A stretch of DNA of 64,000 bases from Bedellia somnulentella. Lineage: Eukaryota > Arthropoda > Insecta > Lepidoptera > Bedelliidae. Each line of letters opens with the position of its first letter. Within the stretch, counting starts at the first letter, position 1. The DNA is taken from positions 21,240,182 to 21,304,181 of the forward strand of contig OY755171.1 of NCBI GenBank assembly GCA_963576735.1, given 5' to 3'. The translations under genes were made by a program, and so were the position numbers. Of this stretch, positions 44,143-54,960 are shown in pieces. The notes below the pieces were generated by a model that had not been told where the DNA came from, did not search any database, and saw only the letters and a list, made by a program, of their open reading frames with translations.

Positions 44143-44414
44143 AGGTTATTTGACAATGCGAGAAATAAAGTGTCAATTGCTGTCATAAGTAGCTCGTTTG
44201 TTGCCGCAGACCAAATACAGGCAAGTCACGTCACTGACCCGTTTGCAGCGCCATATTGTCAAAATAGTGTTTTGACGCGCTATTTGAATATTCAATTTTT
44301 AATTTGATATTTTTCAGCAAATGTGCACCAGATTTAAAAAATGTAACTTTTACTGGGTTCCTTAAACTCTACTACATCATATAAAATGGATTTTAAAAAC
44401 CTGTCAAATAGCCC
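44143..44414 (+). mobile_element. Possible MITE with GGNTATTTGACA ends
   Basis: GGTTATTTGACA at 44144 and its near-perfect inverse TGTCAAATAGCCC at 44402 bracket 270 non-coding bases. The target duplication is unclear. Confidence 0.45.
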
Positions 44415-44624
44415 ATTACTTCTGATTAATAGTTCGACGTAGTTAAGCTGAAAAGAATCAACCCACACTTTTGCCGAAATTGAGTTAACTATGCCAATTT
44501 ATATCTGAGGGTCAAACCCACGAAATAGTGAAAACGCCTCTTTTAAAAAGAGCAGGCAAACGGTTTATTTTCACCGCCCAACCTAGTCCACAGTATGAAA
44601 ACTCAAACTCAAACGTAATCAAAC

Positions 44625-44915
44625 GTAATCACGTGATATTGACACTTGATTTTCAGAGTATTCACATTTTGCTGGGACAGTGTACTCACGTGATGGGGGG
44701 CAGGCCCAGCGGAGCAAAACGGCATTTTGTACGAATATATTGTCGCATGGTAAAGAACAACTTATTCAATATCCTTCCCATGTGGGTTTCCTCACGATGT
44801 TATACTACATATATGACGTTAGAAAAGACAAATTGGCGTAGGCCCGACCTGGGATTTGACCCCTCGTGGTCTACACGATAATCGGTGTTCTACCTACTGA
44901 GCTATTACGGCTGCT
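44625..44915 (-). mobile_element. R-B SINE, diverged
   Basis: Body (ATTTTGCTGGGACAGTGTACTC) and tRNA head (GATTTGACCCC, CTACTGAGCTATTACGG) are present in inverse order. The 3' tail is lost. Confidence 0.85.
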
Positions 44916-44934
44916 TATAGTATGGATATAAGTA

Positions 44935-45175
44935 ACATAACATAAACGTTCACGCCGAATATCCCCAAAGAGGTTGGCAGAGGTACTTATTCTTCTGAAC
45001 ATCACATGACATTGTCACCTGGCGTTCAGAGTACCCACATTTTGCATGGAAGTGTAGTCACGTGATAGGGGGCAGGCCTATCTCCGTTTTGTACGAATAC
45101 ACTGTCACATGACCAAGTACAACTCAGCCATGTGGGTTTCCTCACGATGTTTTCCCTCACCGTTACCAGCCAGCC
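44935..45175 (-). mobile_element. R-B SINE, tRNA head missing
   Basis: CATAAACGTTCACGCCGAAT at the 3' end, running to TTTTCCCTCACCGTTA where homology ends. The preceding R-B copy (44625-44915) is in the same orientation, a tandem SINE arrangement. Confidence 0.88.
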
Positions 45176-45989
45176 AGCTTATAGAAATACAAAACGATCC
45201 TGACAAAATGAATTTGTGTAATGACTCAAGGTTAATTAAAACTTTGATATTTTAACAACTTTATAACTTTTATATTTTCAAAGTCCGGTCTTAATTACGC
45301 AATCAAAGAGACATCTGTATTATAAAATTTCATGACTTTCGGAATATTGCTTTTGTTATAAAATGTAATAAAAATTTAGAAGCAAAAATACAGTAATATA
45401 GGTTAAGACCATATTTTCACTGCTTTCACTGTTGAGACCCTTGATCCATAGGGTCCAAGTGAGCGTCAATTTTTCAAAGAAATTTTGGCGCGTTTGGTGG
45501 AGACGTGTGGTGATCCACGGGCTGGTGCGTCTTTCGCCCAACGTATTAGTTTGGCTATACAAAGGGGCAATGCCACCAGCCTCCTTGGTACCTTACCACC
45601 AAGCGGATTTTAAAGATATTTTTTATATGGTATAGTTCTTTTTTATTATTCTTATTTTATATTAGTGAAATATGAACATACTACTTTTAATAGTTTAAAT
45701 GATATTTTCCTTGAACTGTTTAAATTAAATACTACGCTTTATTTTGAGCTAACTGCTTACAATGTATGGCGTACAAAATACGGGTATATGGGTTGTAAAA
45801 TACAAATACAATGTATGGGTTAAATCATCCTAAATGTACTTTTTTTTATTTACAACCATGATATATGATTTCTATGTTATGAAATTGTAAAAGCTGTAAA
45901 AGGTACACTATAACGGAGTGCCAAAACTACTTAAATGTTTCTTATAATTGCGGCTTTTCACATCACCATATTAATTTTATATTGGTAAA
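45176..45989. other. No recognised gene
   Basis: 45225-45290 resembles the R-C tail at 36505-36570. Opposed open frames at 45356-45635 are shadows without motifs. Confidence 0.5.
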
Positions 45990-46952
45990 CTAGTGGATCA
46001 TCCCAGCTTCGCACGGGTAGCGTTGTTTTTTAAATATCTGAGGTTTCTTTCTTTAGACGCTGCTCAAGCATTGTGAAATTCAGCGCAATGTTTTCAATTT
46101 ATTTAATTTATAGCACTCCCTTAACAGTGTAGTTTGGTGATTTTTAATGCGCTTTAATGAACGGTTCAGTATTTCCGTTTAATAGCAAATTTTGGAATAA
46201 AACGCTATGAAGTATTTATAACAATCTAAAAAATAAATCATTACGTGTTGTAGGATGCCACTACTGGCGCCATCTAGTATGTTATATGTAAATTAGTAAC
46301 GATTCGGTTTTGGTCACGGGCGCGATGGCTTATTTTATGTATAATTTCGGTGTTTTTCTACCGATTTCTATGATTCTTTTTTTATTGAATAGGTAATAAT
46401 GTTACCTTTTTTAAATTAAGGTTGAATGAGAGGTTTGAAAACGTAAGAGTAAACAAATATAATCAGAATGTTCCGAACTGCTAAGCTATCAGGAATTACA
46501 CGTGTTATTGTGAGTCAACCGTAAAAGATAGACATAAACTGTTTAGATTTTTTTAGATAATTTTATGAAGAATATTTTCGTCATACATGATTTCTATGTA
46601 AGTTTAACCATTAAGGCTACACACGCGACGGAAGCTTAAAAAATGTAGTAACTTCTCCCGTTTTCCCAAAATTTCCCGAAATTCCCCTTTACTACTCTGC
46701 TGAAAAGTATACAAAAACCTGCGCAGGTGTATGAAGAATAATTGTACCAAGTTTTGTTAAAATCCGTCGAGTAGATTTTGTTTCCATAAGGAACATACAA
46801 ACCGACAGACAGACAGACAGACAGACAGACAAAAATTTTACTGATTGCATTTTTGGCATCAGTATCGATCCCTAATCACCACCTGATGGTTATTTTGAAA
46901 ATATATTTCATGTACAGAATTGACCTCTCTACAGATTTATTATAAGTATAGA
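45990..46952 (-). mobile_element. Non-autonomous Helitron
   Basis: On the minus strand it starts TCTATACTTATAATAAATC and ends CGTGCGAAGCTGGGATGATC, then CACTAG, between host A45989 and T46953. It contains a CAGA microsatellite near 46802-46830 and no transposition genes. Confidence 0.87.
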
Positions 46953-47560
46953 TAAGAAGCAGAAGATTCAAGACAACTACAGCATAATACAAAAAAGACA
47001 GTCGTTCATTTGGTTCAAGGAGTTCATTTAGTTAACATCGTTATATCGATTAATATTCCGACCATTACAGCGAGCTGGTGCAGTGACCGTGAAGATGCAA
47101 TATGGGTGCATTTATTCAAACACCAATCTAGTGCTTATCAGCCAAGAAATAGATATGAAATTACCGTGGCAAACGTTGTCTTATTTATCAGAAGTATATG
47201 TGCGGAGGCGACAGACGGAAAGGTCACTCCGTCTCTTGGAAAAAGGCTCCAGGCATCGTGCTACAAAGAACACATGTTGGCATAAACAACAGCTTATCTA
47301 AAGCTTTAGACACATTTTTAAGGATGTATGATTCGAGCTACTTTAATATTGCTCAGGGACATTATGCATTTATTTTTTATCGTAACGAAACATATGTATT
47401 TTTATCATAACGAAATCCATTTAGGGAGAATGACGAAAAAGACGAAATCTACGTTTCTAAATGTGTTCTCAAAAAAAAAATCCTTGGAAAATAAGCCAAA
47501 GGATATAGATTAGGATATTAGAAGACGAGGGAAGCAGGACCGTTAAATTTCAAACTGACG
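46953..47560 (+). pseudogene. Decayed coding-like sequence, unidentified
   Basis: Three overlapping plus-strand frames (47010-47285, 47083-47301, 47198-47410) each keep stretches that look protein-like, which suggests a frameshifted former gene. One frame has N-S-L-S-K-A-L-D-T-F, then Q-G-H-Y-A-F-I-F-Y-R-N-E. This is faintly reminiscent of cysteine-peptidase-like ORFs carried by some arthropod transposons, where a short serine-leucine helix is followed by a strand with an aromatic pair. Nothing allows a firm assignment and no start, splice site or end is evident. It lies right after a Helitron end, so capture or flanking transposon debris are both possible. Confidence 0.3.
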
Positions 47561-47564
47561 CTTA

Positions 47565-47757
47565 GTTTCCTCACGGCTGTAAATTTCATAAACGTGGTTG
47601 CCAAAGTTTCAGGATAGTATATTCCTCAGCCGCTTTTGGAACCTCAGAAGTGAAAAAAATACATAAGTATATACGTATGTACATATTTAAGTATGTTATA
47701 CTCACGCCGTTAGTTCTTGTTGGGGTAGGCAAACACTTTCAATCGCCGCAGAGCGAA
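47565..47757 (-). mobile_element. R-A fragment followed by an RTE end scrap
   Basis: 47565-47650 is a diverged R-A 3' part (CTCACGGCTGTAAATT). 47692-47757 is an RTE 3' end (ACTCACGCCGTTAGTTC). Confidence 0.7.
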
Positions 47758-47828
47758 ATACAACTGTCTTCTAAATGTATGAACATTGATTAAGTCAAAT
47801 AATTAATTAAAATCTTATAGTAAACAAA

Positions 47829-48079
47829 ATGCCGCGTAGTGTCGGCATAGAATAACACTACCCCATTTCTTCCGGCGGGTGTACGTAACAGGCGACTAAC
47901 GGTATTGGGGCTTTTAAGGGATTTTTGGGCGATGCGGTTGGAGACCCATCACCAACAACTTTTATTTTACGATCTTTTCCACACGCAACTTCCAAAAGTG
48001 GCTGAGGAATTTCAGATTCCTTAGCTCTGGCTACCCCTTTTAGGGATTTGTAGCCGTGAGTATATGTATGTATGTATGT
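47829..48079 (+). mobile_element. R-A SINE-like repeat, full length
   Basis: Starts GCCGCGTAGTGTCGGCATAG and ends GCCGTGAGTATATG plus ATGT repeats. Confidence 0.93.
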
Positions 48080-48550
48080 AGTAAACAACGATACCTGCAC
48101 AGGTGAGGATAGTCGTAAAATGTAATAATCCCAAAGTTAACATGTATGTGTGTTGGTGGTTTTATAGATACTAAGCAGTAGGTTAGTAGGTAGACCTTTA
48201 TAGACGGGAGGAATAATAATTTGGCATTGCGGACATACGTACATAAGCGCTCGTGTGCGTGTCACCTAACGTTTATTACTCTGAGTTAATTGAAAAGATG
48301 TGCGGTGATATGAAGGTTTCATTACTCTATTAAGTTTTACACTGTCTTAGACTAGGATACAGGCATATAGTTATACAGGGACTAAGTGAACGTAAAATAA
48401 ATTAATAGCAGGGCAAACAAATTTGTAAGATATTTATAAATTTGTAAGGAGTTCATCACATTTTCCCTTCTATGCGATTCCCACCTGTAGTTGGTCACGT
48501 TAAAATAAAGACAAAGTAACATTATTATTTTAAAATATATTAAAACAAAG
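48080..48550. other. No recognised feature
   Basis: AT-rich sequence with no coding content. Confidence 0.5.
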
Positions 48551-48801
48551 TACATACATACATACACATACTCACGGCTATAAATCCCAAAAAGGGGTAG
48601 CCAGAGCATCAGAGCTAGAAACTCCTCAGCCACATTTCGAAGTTAATATGGAAGAAGATGGTAGAAATAAAGTAACATTGGTGATGGGTCTCCATTCACA
48701 TTGCCCAAGGACCACTTAGGAAGCCCCATACCCTTAGTCGCCTCTTACGAAACCCGGGGGCATAAAGGGGTAGTGACTTTCAAAGCCGGCACTACACGGC
48801 A
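48551..48801 (-). mobile_element. R-A subfamily 2, full length
   Basis: Distinguished by CCCAAAAAGGGGTAG, ATCAGAGCTAGAAACTCC and CCCGGGGGCATAAAGGGGTA. It is the most complete subfamily 2 copy in the window. Confidence 0.88.
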
Positions 48802-49019
48802 ATATTAAAACAACAGACGTTTTTAATCAGTGTGTTATTTCATGCGTATTTTATTCAAGTGCCATTCGTCCAACAAGACTAAGTCTGCAATGAATTATTT
48901 ATGTGTTATCTCTTCTGTTCTGAGCGTTTCCTTGAAAATTAATAATAACTTAACTTCGTTACTGCTAACTAAAGCTATGGTAATTTTATAAATAAAAGAT
49001 AAAATTTAAACATATTCAT

Positions 49020-49250
49020 TTCTCTTTTTCTTGAATTTAAGATCTACGTTCTTGTCTCTGGAGTAGTCGCCATTCCTATCTGTTTTTAGTCTTCTCTTTC
49101 ACTTCTTGATACGACACGCCGTTCTATTTCTCTTTTATCCTGGGTCTTCCTTTCCCTCTCTTCCCTTAAATTTTTCTTCAATGATGTTTTTGATGAATTT
49201 GTCATGTCGTATCAAGTGGCCTATCGTTTTCCGTCTTCTATTCAATAGTT
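49020..49250 (-). pseudogene. LINE fragment (RTE-like tail, different family)
   Basis: On the minus strand ATAGGCCACTTGATACGACA begins a stretch encoding I-G-H-L-I-R-H-D-K-F-I-K-N-I-I-E-E-K, followed by a G-R-E-G-K-rich segment. That is the post-RT region common to RTE-like LINE proteins of insects. Stops and frameshifts follow (near 49140), so it is a dead fragment without catalytic parts. It differs from the RTE family at 1-545 and was not linked to a 3' tail. Confidence 0.65.
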
Positions 49251-49374
49251 CTCAGTAGTGCTTTCTTTTCCTCTACGCGATGTCTAAAACTTCCAGGTTT
49301 GTTTTTCGTTCCATCCAACTTAAGTAAACAAATAACAAGTAGATGTCCCCTGTAATTATGTTTACCATTGTATC

Positions 49375-49490
49375 TGAACTGGATCCGTGAATACCAATGC
49401 GGTTTAAACTGTCGTCTATTGGTTTGCGAAACGCAGGGACCTGGTAACAGATTAAAAAGCTTACTATTATTAACGTGCAGAATTGGTTGT
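49375..49490 (+). repeat. Dispersed repeat R-D, third copy
   Basis: Matches 10735-10860 (inverse) and 19135-19240, including GTCGTCTATTGGTTTGC. Confidence 0.7.
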
Positions 49491-49557
49491 GATTTTTCTG
49501 GATACGAACAAGCAATCAAGATAATTTAGTACTGTATGCAAATTAAGCGAGGGAACA

Positions 49558-49618
49558 CCTTAAAGTGGCAATCGATAGTCTCTGTCTACCCCAATGGGAG
49601 TAATGGGCATGAGTATAA
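49558..49618 (+). mobile_element. RTE LINE 3' end scrap
   Basis: AAAGTGGCAATCGATAGTCT, then CTACCCCAATGGGAG, then GGGCATGAGTATAAG. Confidence 0.8.
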
Positions 49619-50189
49619 GTAAGTAACTAAAGTATTAAAGTTTTGATAATCTATTTTTAAAACATAATTTCTACGTCAATAAACAAAAGCGATACATTCA
49701 TCTATCACCAATCCACTAATTTTCAGGATTAAAAACGGAATTAAATTAAATTAAAACATTAAACTAATCAGTTAAGTGACAGGAGCGATCCATCGGGTCT
49801 TCTCAAACAGTTTGCATCGCAACGTAGTAGACACTCAGTGGAAATCAGATACGATATTAAGGTTCTGCGTCCGCGTGAATTTTTACCATTGTTAAACCTG
49901 TTCATACATTATTCAATATTGTAACGTGTGGTGACTTTACCAACTACCCTAAGCGCTGATGTGGCCAACCACTTGAAATAGTACATACTGTACATGTACG
50001 TAGGCTATTAAGGTACTACTCGCACGGTGATAAATATTAAGACTTAAAGAGGTTTTCGATTTTAATTTAAGATGTCAATCTCATAGGCTTTTTTTTCATC
50101 TACAAAAAACCCTTTTAAAAGATTGACCTGTATAAAGTAGCAATTTTTATTAGTAGACATGGACTATAAAACCTACAAGCCTAATACAT
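49619..50189. other. No recognised gene
   Basis: Contains repeat R-E (50045-50090, matching 31950-31995). Otherwise unremarkable. Confidence 0.5.
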
Positions 50190-50358
50190 ACATACATACA
50201 TACATATACTCACGCCGTTAATTCCCATTGGGGTAGGCAGAGACTATCGATCGCCACTTTGTACGATCCTGGCAAACCTCTCTTGCTTCGTCTACATCCA
50301 TCAATCTTTTCATACATGCTCTTTTATTCTTCGTACTTCGGACGCCTGCCTTTTAAGT
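50190..50358 (-). mobile_element. RTE LINE 3' fragment
   Basis: Four CATA repeats, then ACTCACGCCGTTAATTCCC through CTTCGGACGCCTGCCTTTT. Confidence 0.9.
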
Positions 50359-50477
50359 TATCAAATATATATTGCTCTTTTTGACTGTTTGGAGTATCAT
50401 TACACCGTATGCTCATTAGCAAGCCGAAACATTTTGCGAAGGGGTTTTATAGCTTTTTATGGGATAGGTGTACCGGT

Positions 50478-50688
50478 GGGTGTACGTAAGAGGCAACTAA
50501 CGGTATTGGGGCTTTTAAGGAATTTTTGGGCGATGCGGTTGGAGACCCATTACAGAAAGCCTTTATTTAACCTTATTTTCCCCACGCAACTTCCAAAAGT
50601 GGCTGAGGAATTTATAATTCCCTAGCTTTGGCGGGTAGCCAAGGGGTCTTCTTGGGATTTATAGCCGTGAGTATATGTATGTATGTAA
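50478..50688 (+). mobile_element. R-A fragment, 5'-truncated
   Basis: Starts at GGTGGGTGTACGTAAGAGGC and ends with the ATGT tail. It carries a small duplication near 50630-50650. Confidence 0.88.
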
Positions 50689-50699
50689 ATGATACAGTA

Positions 50700-51590
50700 C
50701 GATTCATCTACGTAGAAAGTTTATGTTACTATTACAATTCTTGGGTTAACATTCCCATAAAATGTGGTAAAATCAATGGCCGTAGCATCCCCGATATCCC
50801 ATTCATAAGCCATGCAGATCAGGGAATCAGCTATATAATATTTTTAAAATTTCAAAATGTAGTGCCGGCCAAAATATTGAAGAATAATGAGTGCCTTTGA
50901 TTGGTGATGGGACTCTTAGAATTATTTGTAGAATAAATAAAAGTACTTTATTTTTAAATTGAATACCTTTCAGTGCATTTACATACAGGTGATTAACAAA
51001 GGAAAATGTTAATTTGGATTTCGATTCGTCACTTTTTTTTATTTAATAACCGGGGATTACCATCATTGCGAATATTTTGTTTGAAATTATTTTCGTGGGA
51101 GAATAAAATAAGTCAAGAAAAAAATTGTATGTCACATCTAAATATTTGAAACGTCACGTCACGAGAACAGCTTAAAAATAATAATTTAAATACAATAAAT
51201 ATAATCCAGGATTGTAAATCAAATTAAACCCTCGCGAATTCAAAGATTTCATTAAGTATGCAGTAAAATGGTCCACTGCGTTTTCATTTAACACACCAAT
51301 GGTCTCCCATTGGATCTAAAATAGGAAGTGGGAAGAATATAATTTTAATACTCTACTTTATTTACAACTCAATCAAGGTCGGTTTATGCTGCGGAATTAT
51401 GTAGCGCTAACTACTTGTTAGAGTACCGTACCTAAACCGTCGTCGCGCCGCTGTCCCTCCCAAAATGCATTAAATAATTAGTGATAGCTAGAAAGGTTTT
51501 TACAGATACTGTTTTTCTGTGGCGGCTATGACAACAAATACTAAAATCTGGACAAAATAATAAATATTTATACGGGCTCTTAATAAAATT
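50700..51590. other. No recognised gene
   Basis: The open frame over 50628-50900 runs out of the R-A repeat and has no recognisable domain. The rest is AT-rich. Confidence 0.5.
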
Positions 51591-51594
51591 CCAA

Positions 51595-51807
51595 GTAAAA
51601 TCTAAGACCTTCCCTTGGCACTAGATGGCGTTGCGTTACTTCTACATCGCGGTATGAATTCTTTTAAACTTTTCTTTATATAGGTGTTCACCTATAATAC
51701 TAATACACTTTTACAATCTGTATTAAATTATATGAATTTTTGACAATCTATAGTTATTAGTTACGGCTAGGCTATAGATTTAATAAATTGCTAAATAGAG
51801 TAAATAT
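51595..51807 (+). repeat. Helitron-like dispersed repeat R-F, copy 2
   Basis: Homologous to 40195-40445. It continues after the hAT insertion at 52706-52770 towards the R-B SINE fragment, just as copy 1 continues into an R-B fragment. Confidence 0.65.
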
Positions 51808-52697
51808 TAGACATGCGCAAAACAGTACGTTAAATAGTAATGCAACATCACGCATCTCTTCCACGGAAGTGACATTACTCCGTAACATCACACATTACCC
51901 GATCGATTTGTAATGAAATGATTACCGTTACCGATACCGATTCCGAGTAATGTTTAAGGTGATATGTGGAAATTGATTTGATGACGCAATGTTGCAATGT
52001 TTCTTTCGTCACACATTGCCAGCTTCATAAAGTCATTGTCCCGATACTTACATAAAATATATTAATGTTGTAATTGTTTTGGAATAAATAAATCATTTAA
52101 CTATAAGTACTAAAATATGAGATTTAACGACGCACAATTTATTCATGATTGAAACGCGTGATTCTTATCAAAAATTTTCAAACTTAGATACTATTAAAAC
52201 TTTGCTTGGATGCCATTTTTTTTTGTCACAAACAATCACAAAAGTCTCCCCTAATTAGTTATTTTCTTTCACGAAATAGTTCTACAAAAATTTAATTCAG
52301 TACTTAAAATATTATTACATACATACATATACTCACGGCTATAATTCCCTAGAAGGGGTAGCCAGAGCCAAGGAATTATGAATTATGTTTTTATATTTTG
52401 TATTGAATACTACTTGCATAGCACGTGTCACCGTTCTCTGTCTCTTTTTCGCGATATGCGGGGCCGGCAAAATTTTACATCGGCTTCGCGCGGTGGGCGG
52501 GGCGCTCGTGATTACGAACTGAAACGACGCTGACCGAACGTTGCCGAAGTGATGAGATGAGTGAACAGTGTAATGAAATGAAAAGTGATGTTACGCTAAA
52601 TGTGATGTTTGAAATGTTCGAGTAATGTGTAATGCAATGCAACGCGCTCGGGTGATATTACGTGTAATGCATTACTCGCATTACTTACACATGTCTA
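51808..52697 (+). mobile_element. Non-autonomous hAT transposon
   Basis: Ends TAGACATG-G-AA inverted at both sides (TAGACATGCGCAA and TAGACATGTGTAA). Perfect 8-bp target duplication GTAAATAT is at 51800-51807 and 52698-52705. Length 890 bp, with multiple GTAATG/CATTAC words inside both ends. It interrupts repeat R-F. No transposase was recognised. Confidence 0.93.
52314..52390 (-). mobile_element. R-A 3' fragment nested in the hAT element
   Basis: CATACATACATATACTCACGG through GGTAGCCAGAGCCAAGG. Confidence 0.85.
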
Positions 52698-52774
52698 GTA
52701 AATATAGTGTCAATAAATATGGAGCGTAATTAATTACGTCCCGGAACTTAAGACTTACTTTTACTCAAGACTCA

Positions 52775-52920
52775 AGCGTTCACGCCGTATATCCCCGAAG
52801 GGGTTGGCATTGGCAGAGGTTCTAATACTCTAGACATCACTTGATATTGTCACCTGGTGATCAGAGTATCCACGTTTTGCTTGGACAGTGTACTCACATG
52901 ATAGGAGGCAGACCAACCGT
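52775..52920 (-). mobile_element. R-B SINE 3' fragment
   Basis: TTCACGCCGTATATCCCCGA to GATAGGAGGCAGACC. Confidence 0.83.
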
Positions 52921-53018
52921 TTGTAATGATTCTTGTTAAAATATATTGTAATGATTTCTTTGAAAAACTTATATTATTAATACAAGTTGATTTTTAATAT
53001 GAGTACTTTTTGTTAATC

Positions 53019-53093
53019 AGTTTTGTAAAGTGTTTCACCTCAACTTCCGTTTTAAGCAACCAGTTTTGTAAAGTGTTTCACCTTAACTTCCGG
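53019..53093 (+). repeat. Short tandem duplication, about 42 bp
   Basis: CAGTTTTGTAAAGTGTTTCA is followed by CCTCAACTTCCG and then, in the second unit, CCTTAACTTCCG. Confidence 0.88.
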
Positions 53094-53524
53094 CTGAAGT
53101 GACTGTTTTCGGTTTGACAAGTAATGGGTGGGGACGAGGACGGCTTTTGAGGCGGGACATTCCCAACAAGCAAAAAGTGGTTTTTAAATTATCCTAGAAC
53201 CATAATTTCTTGAGGACTATATGATACTTATATCCTCATATAAGTTGCAGAAGGGGCCCGTTATATAAGTCAAATTTTACTTAATGCACATTTAAATTAG
53301 CCCGCTTAAATGCCATATACGCCTATATGGCTCCTATAATCGAATTACGTCAGTGTAATTACTCCTGCAAATGTCAATATAAGTAACTTATAGTCAAAAA
53401 TAAGATGAATACGCGCCTAACAATTCTAATATAAGCCGTTGTAATGTAAACAGTCAAAGTGAGTGTGTTGCACGTTGTTTCGCTCTGGATTTTTTAAATA
53501 ATATTTGTTCTTTATCCTTTAAAG

Positions 53525-53987
53525 GTAAGTATTATTTAGAATTAATTAATGTTAGCCATAATATAGGTCCCGTTTGTATCTTGTGTAGCGAATAACGTCA
53601 GGGAAACGTGATTTTTCTGTGAAAACTCATAGGGTTATGTTCAATATTTTTAAGCGCTTCATGAATCTTGCTTATTTACATAATAGAATTAAATATTATT
53701 TCATAAATATTATGCAGGCAGCTGCCATTTTGTTGGTGAGCATTCCCAGGTGTAAAATAGAGCTAAAATAAGTCTTTTTAGCATTCCTAAGTGCTATATA
53801 GAGCCAATATAAGTATCTAGGTTTTATATTGGTCTATCTCAAAACCGAAGAAGATTCGCCATTGTTAATGATTAGGGTTCCGCAATGCCCAGATGAAAAT
53901 TTTTAAATATAAACTGAAGGAATATTTTAAGGATTGAAAATTAGTTAAAACTTTATTTTTATTTGACTTAATTTAATTAATTAACAG
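53525..53987 (+). other. Predicted intron in the 5' untranslated region of the small CACTA gene
   Basis: CTTTAAAGGTAAGTATT gives a consensus donor and TTAATTAATTAACAG a consensus acceptor. The second exon starts GTCGATATGCC, with the ATG at 53994 within ten bases of the junction. The exact first base of the intron is ambiguous by one to three positions. Confidence 0.6.
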
Positions 53988-53993
53988 GTCGAT

Positions 53994-54269
53994 ATGCCGA
54001 TAATCCTGGATATTGATGGATTTTTAACCAAAAAACATTTTCGATCTCTAAGAAGTCTTCGATGGCCTTGGAGTGTTACACATTTCGTGTTATCTGAGAC
54101 ATGTCCCGGTTGTCACAGCCTGGTTTCTATTAACAATAGAAATTTTCATTTTATTAAGAATCAAGAACGCATTAGAGCATTGCTGTATCAAGATTGGTTT
54201 TGGTGTGACAACTGTTTTACTTACGCAGTTTATGATCACTTTCCAACAGACGAATGTGAGGATTTGTAA
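53994..54269 (+). CDS. Small zinc-ribbon-like accessory protein of the CACTA-like element
   Basis: The 91-residue frame begins at the ATG just after a consensus splice acceptor. It has two metal-binding pairs, C-P-G-C-H at residues 37-41 and C-D-N-C near residue 72, about 30 residues apart, the spacing of a zinc ribbon. An aromatic stretch Q-D-W-F-W precedes the second pair and an acidic end (D-E-C-E-D-L) closes it. The N-terminal third is basic and hydrophobic (F-R-S-L-R-S-L-R-W-P-W). It converges with the transposase-like gene inside the same terminal repeats. A DNA-binding or accessory role analogous to the second protein of plant CACTA elements is inference. No homologue was recalled with certainty. 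Confidence 0.6.
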   Translation: MPIILDIDGFLTKKHFRSLRSLRWPWSVTHFVLSETCPGCHSLVSINNRNFHFIKNQERIRALLYQDWFWCDNCFTYAVYDHFPTDECEDL

Positions 54270-54960
54270 ATAATATTTACTCAATATGTAATGTCACTAT
54301 CTACGTCACACAATATTATTTTATGTGAGTAAAAGTGAATGTTCCTTTATTAACTTATAATTAAAAAAATATTTAAATAGGTAGCTATCTTATAATTAGT
54401 CATTATTACATCAACGTTTACACATTTCCTACAGAATATCACAAAAAGTACCTACTGGCATAGCATTCTCCTTTACCACCCTACTTGATTCAAGTCATGC
54501 TATTAAATCTGGGAACATTGTCGCCTTTATACTGATCGGGCAAAATCACTTGCGTGCGAGCATATATTATGCTGTCAATTTGAGTCGATCAAATATGGAC
54601 CGTAAACTTATAGTAAACTGCTTCTTCTTAGTTTGTCGTGTTTGCTGCCATAAAAATTATAGTGGTCTACGCGCGACGTTGCCGATCTTCTACTTTACAG
54701 CATAGCATGGTACCGGGGAATCACCGTGCGTCTCAAATCATATTACCTTTTGTTTATTTATTTAGTGTTAGAGTTAGAGCGAAAGATCAGTATAAATAAA
54801 TCAACCGAACAGTGAGAACGTAGTTTAGTGCTTAATTTAGTGTATAATCTATACATATTCATAGTCTACATATCGAGAAAAACACTTAAAAACGTAAACA
54901 TGCATACATGCTTTGAGTTTCTGATAAACCTAACTTTAAAAACATACATTTGTATACTAA

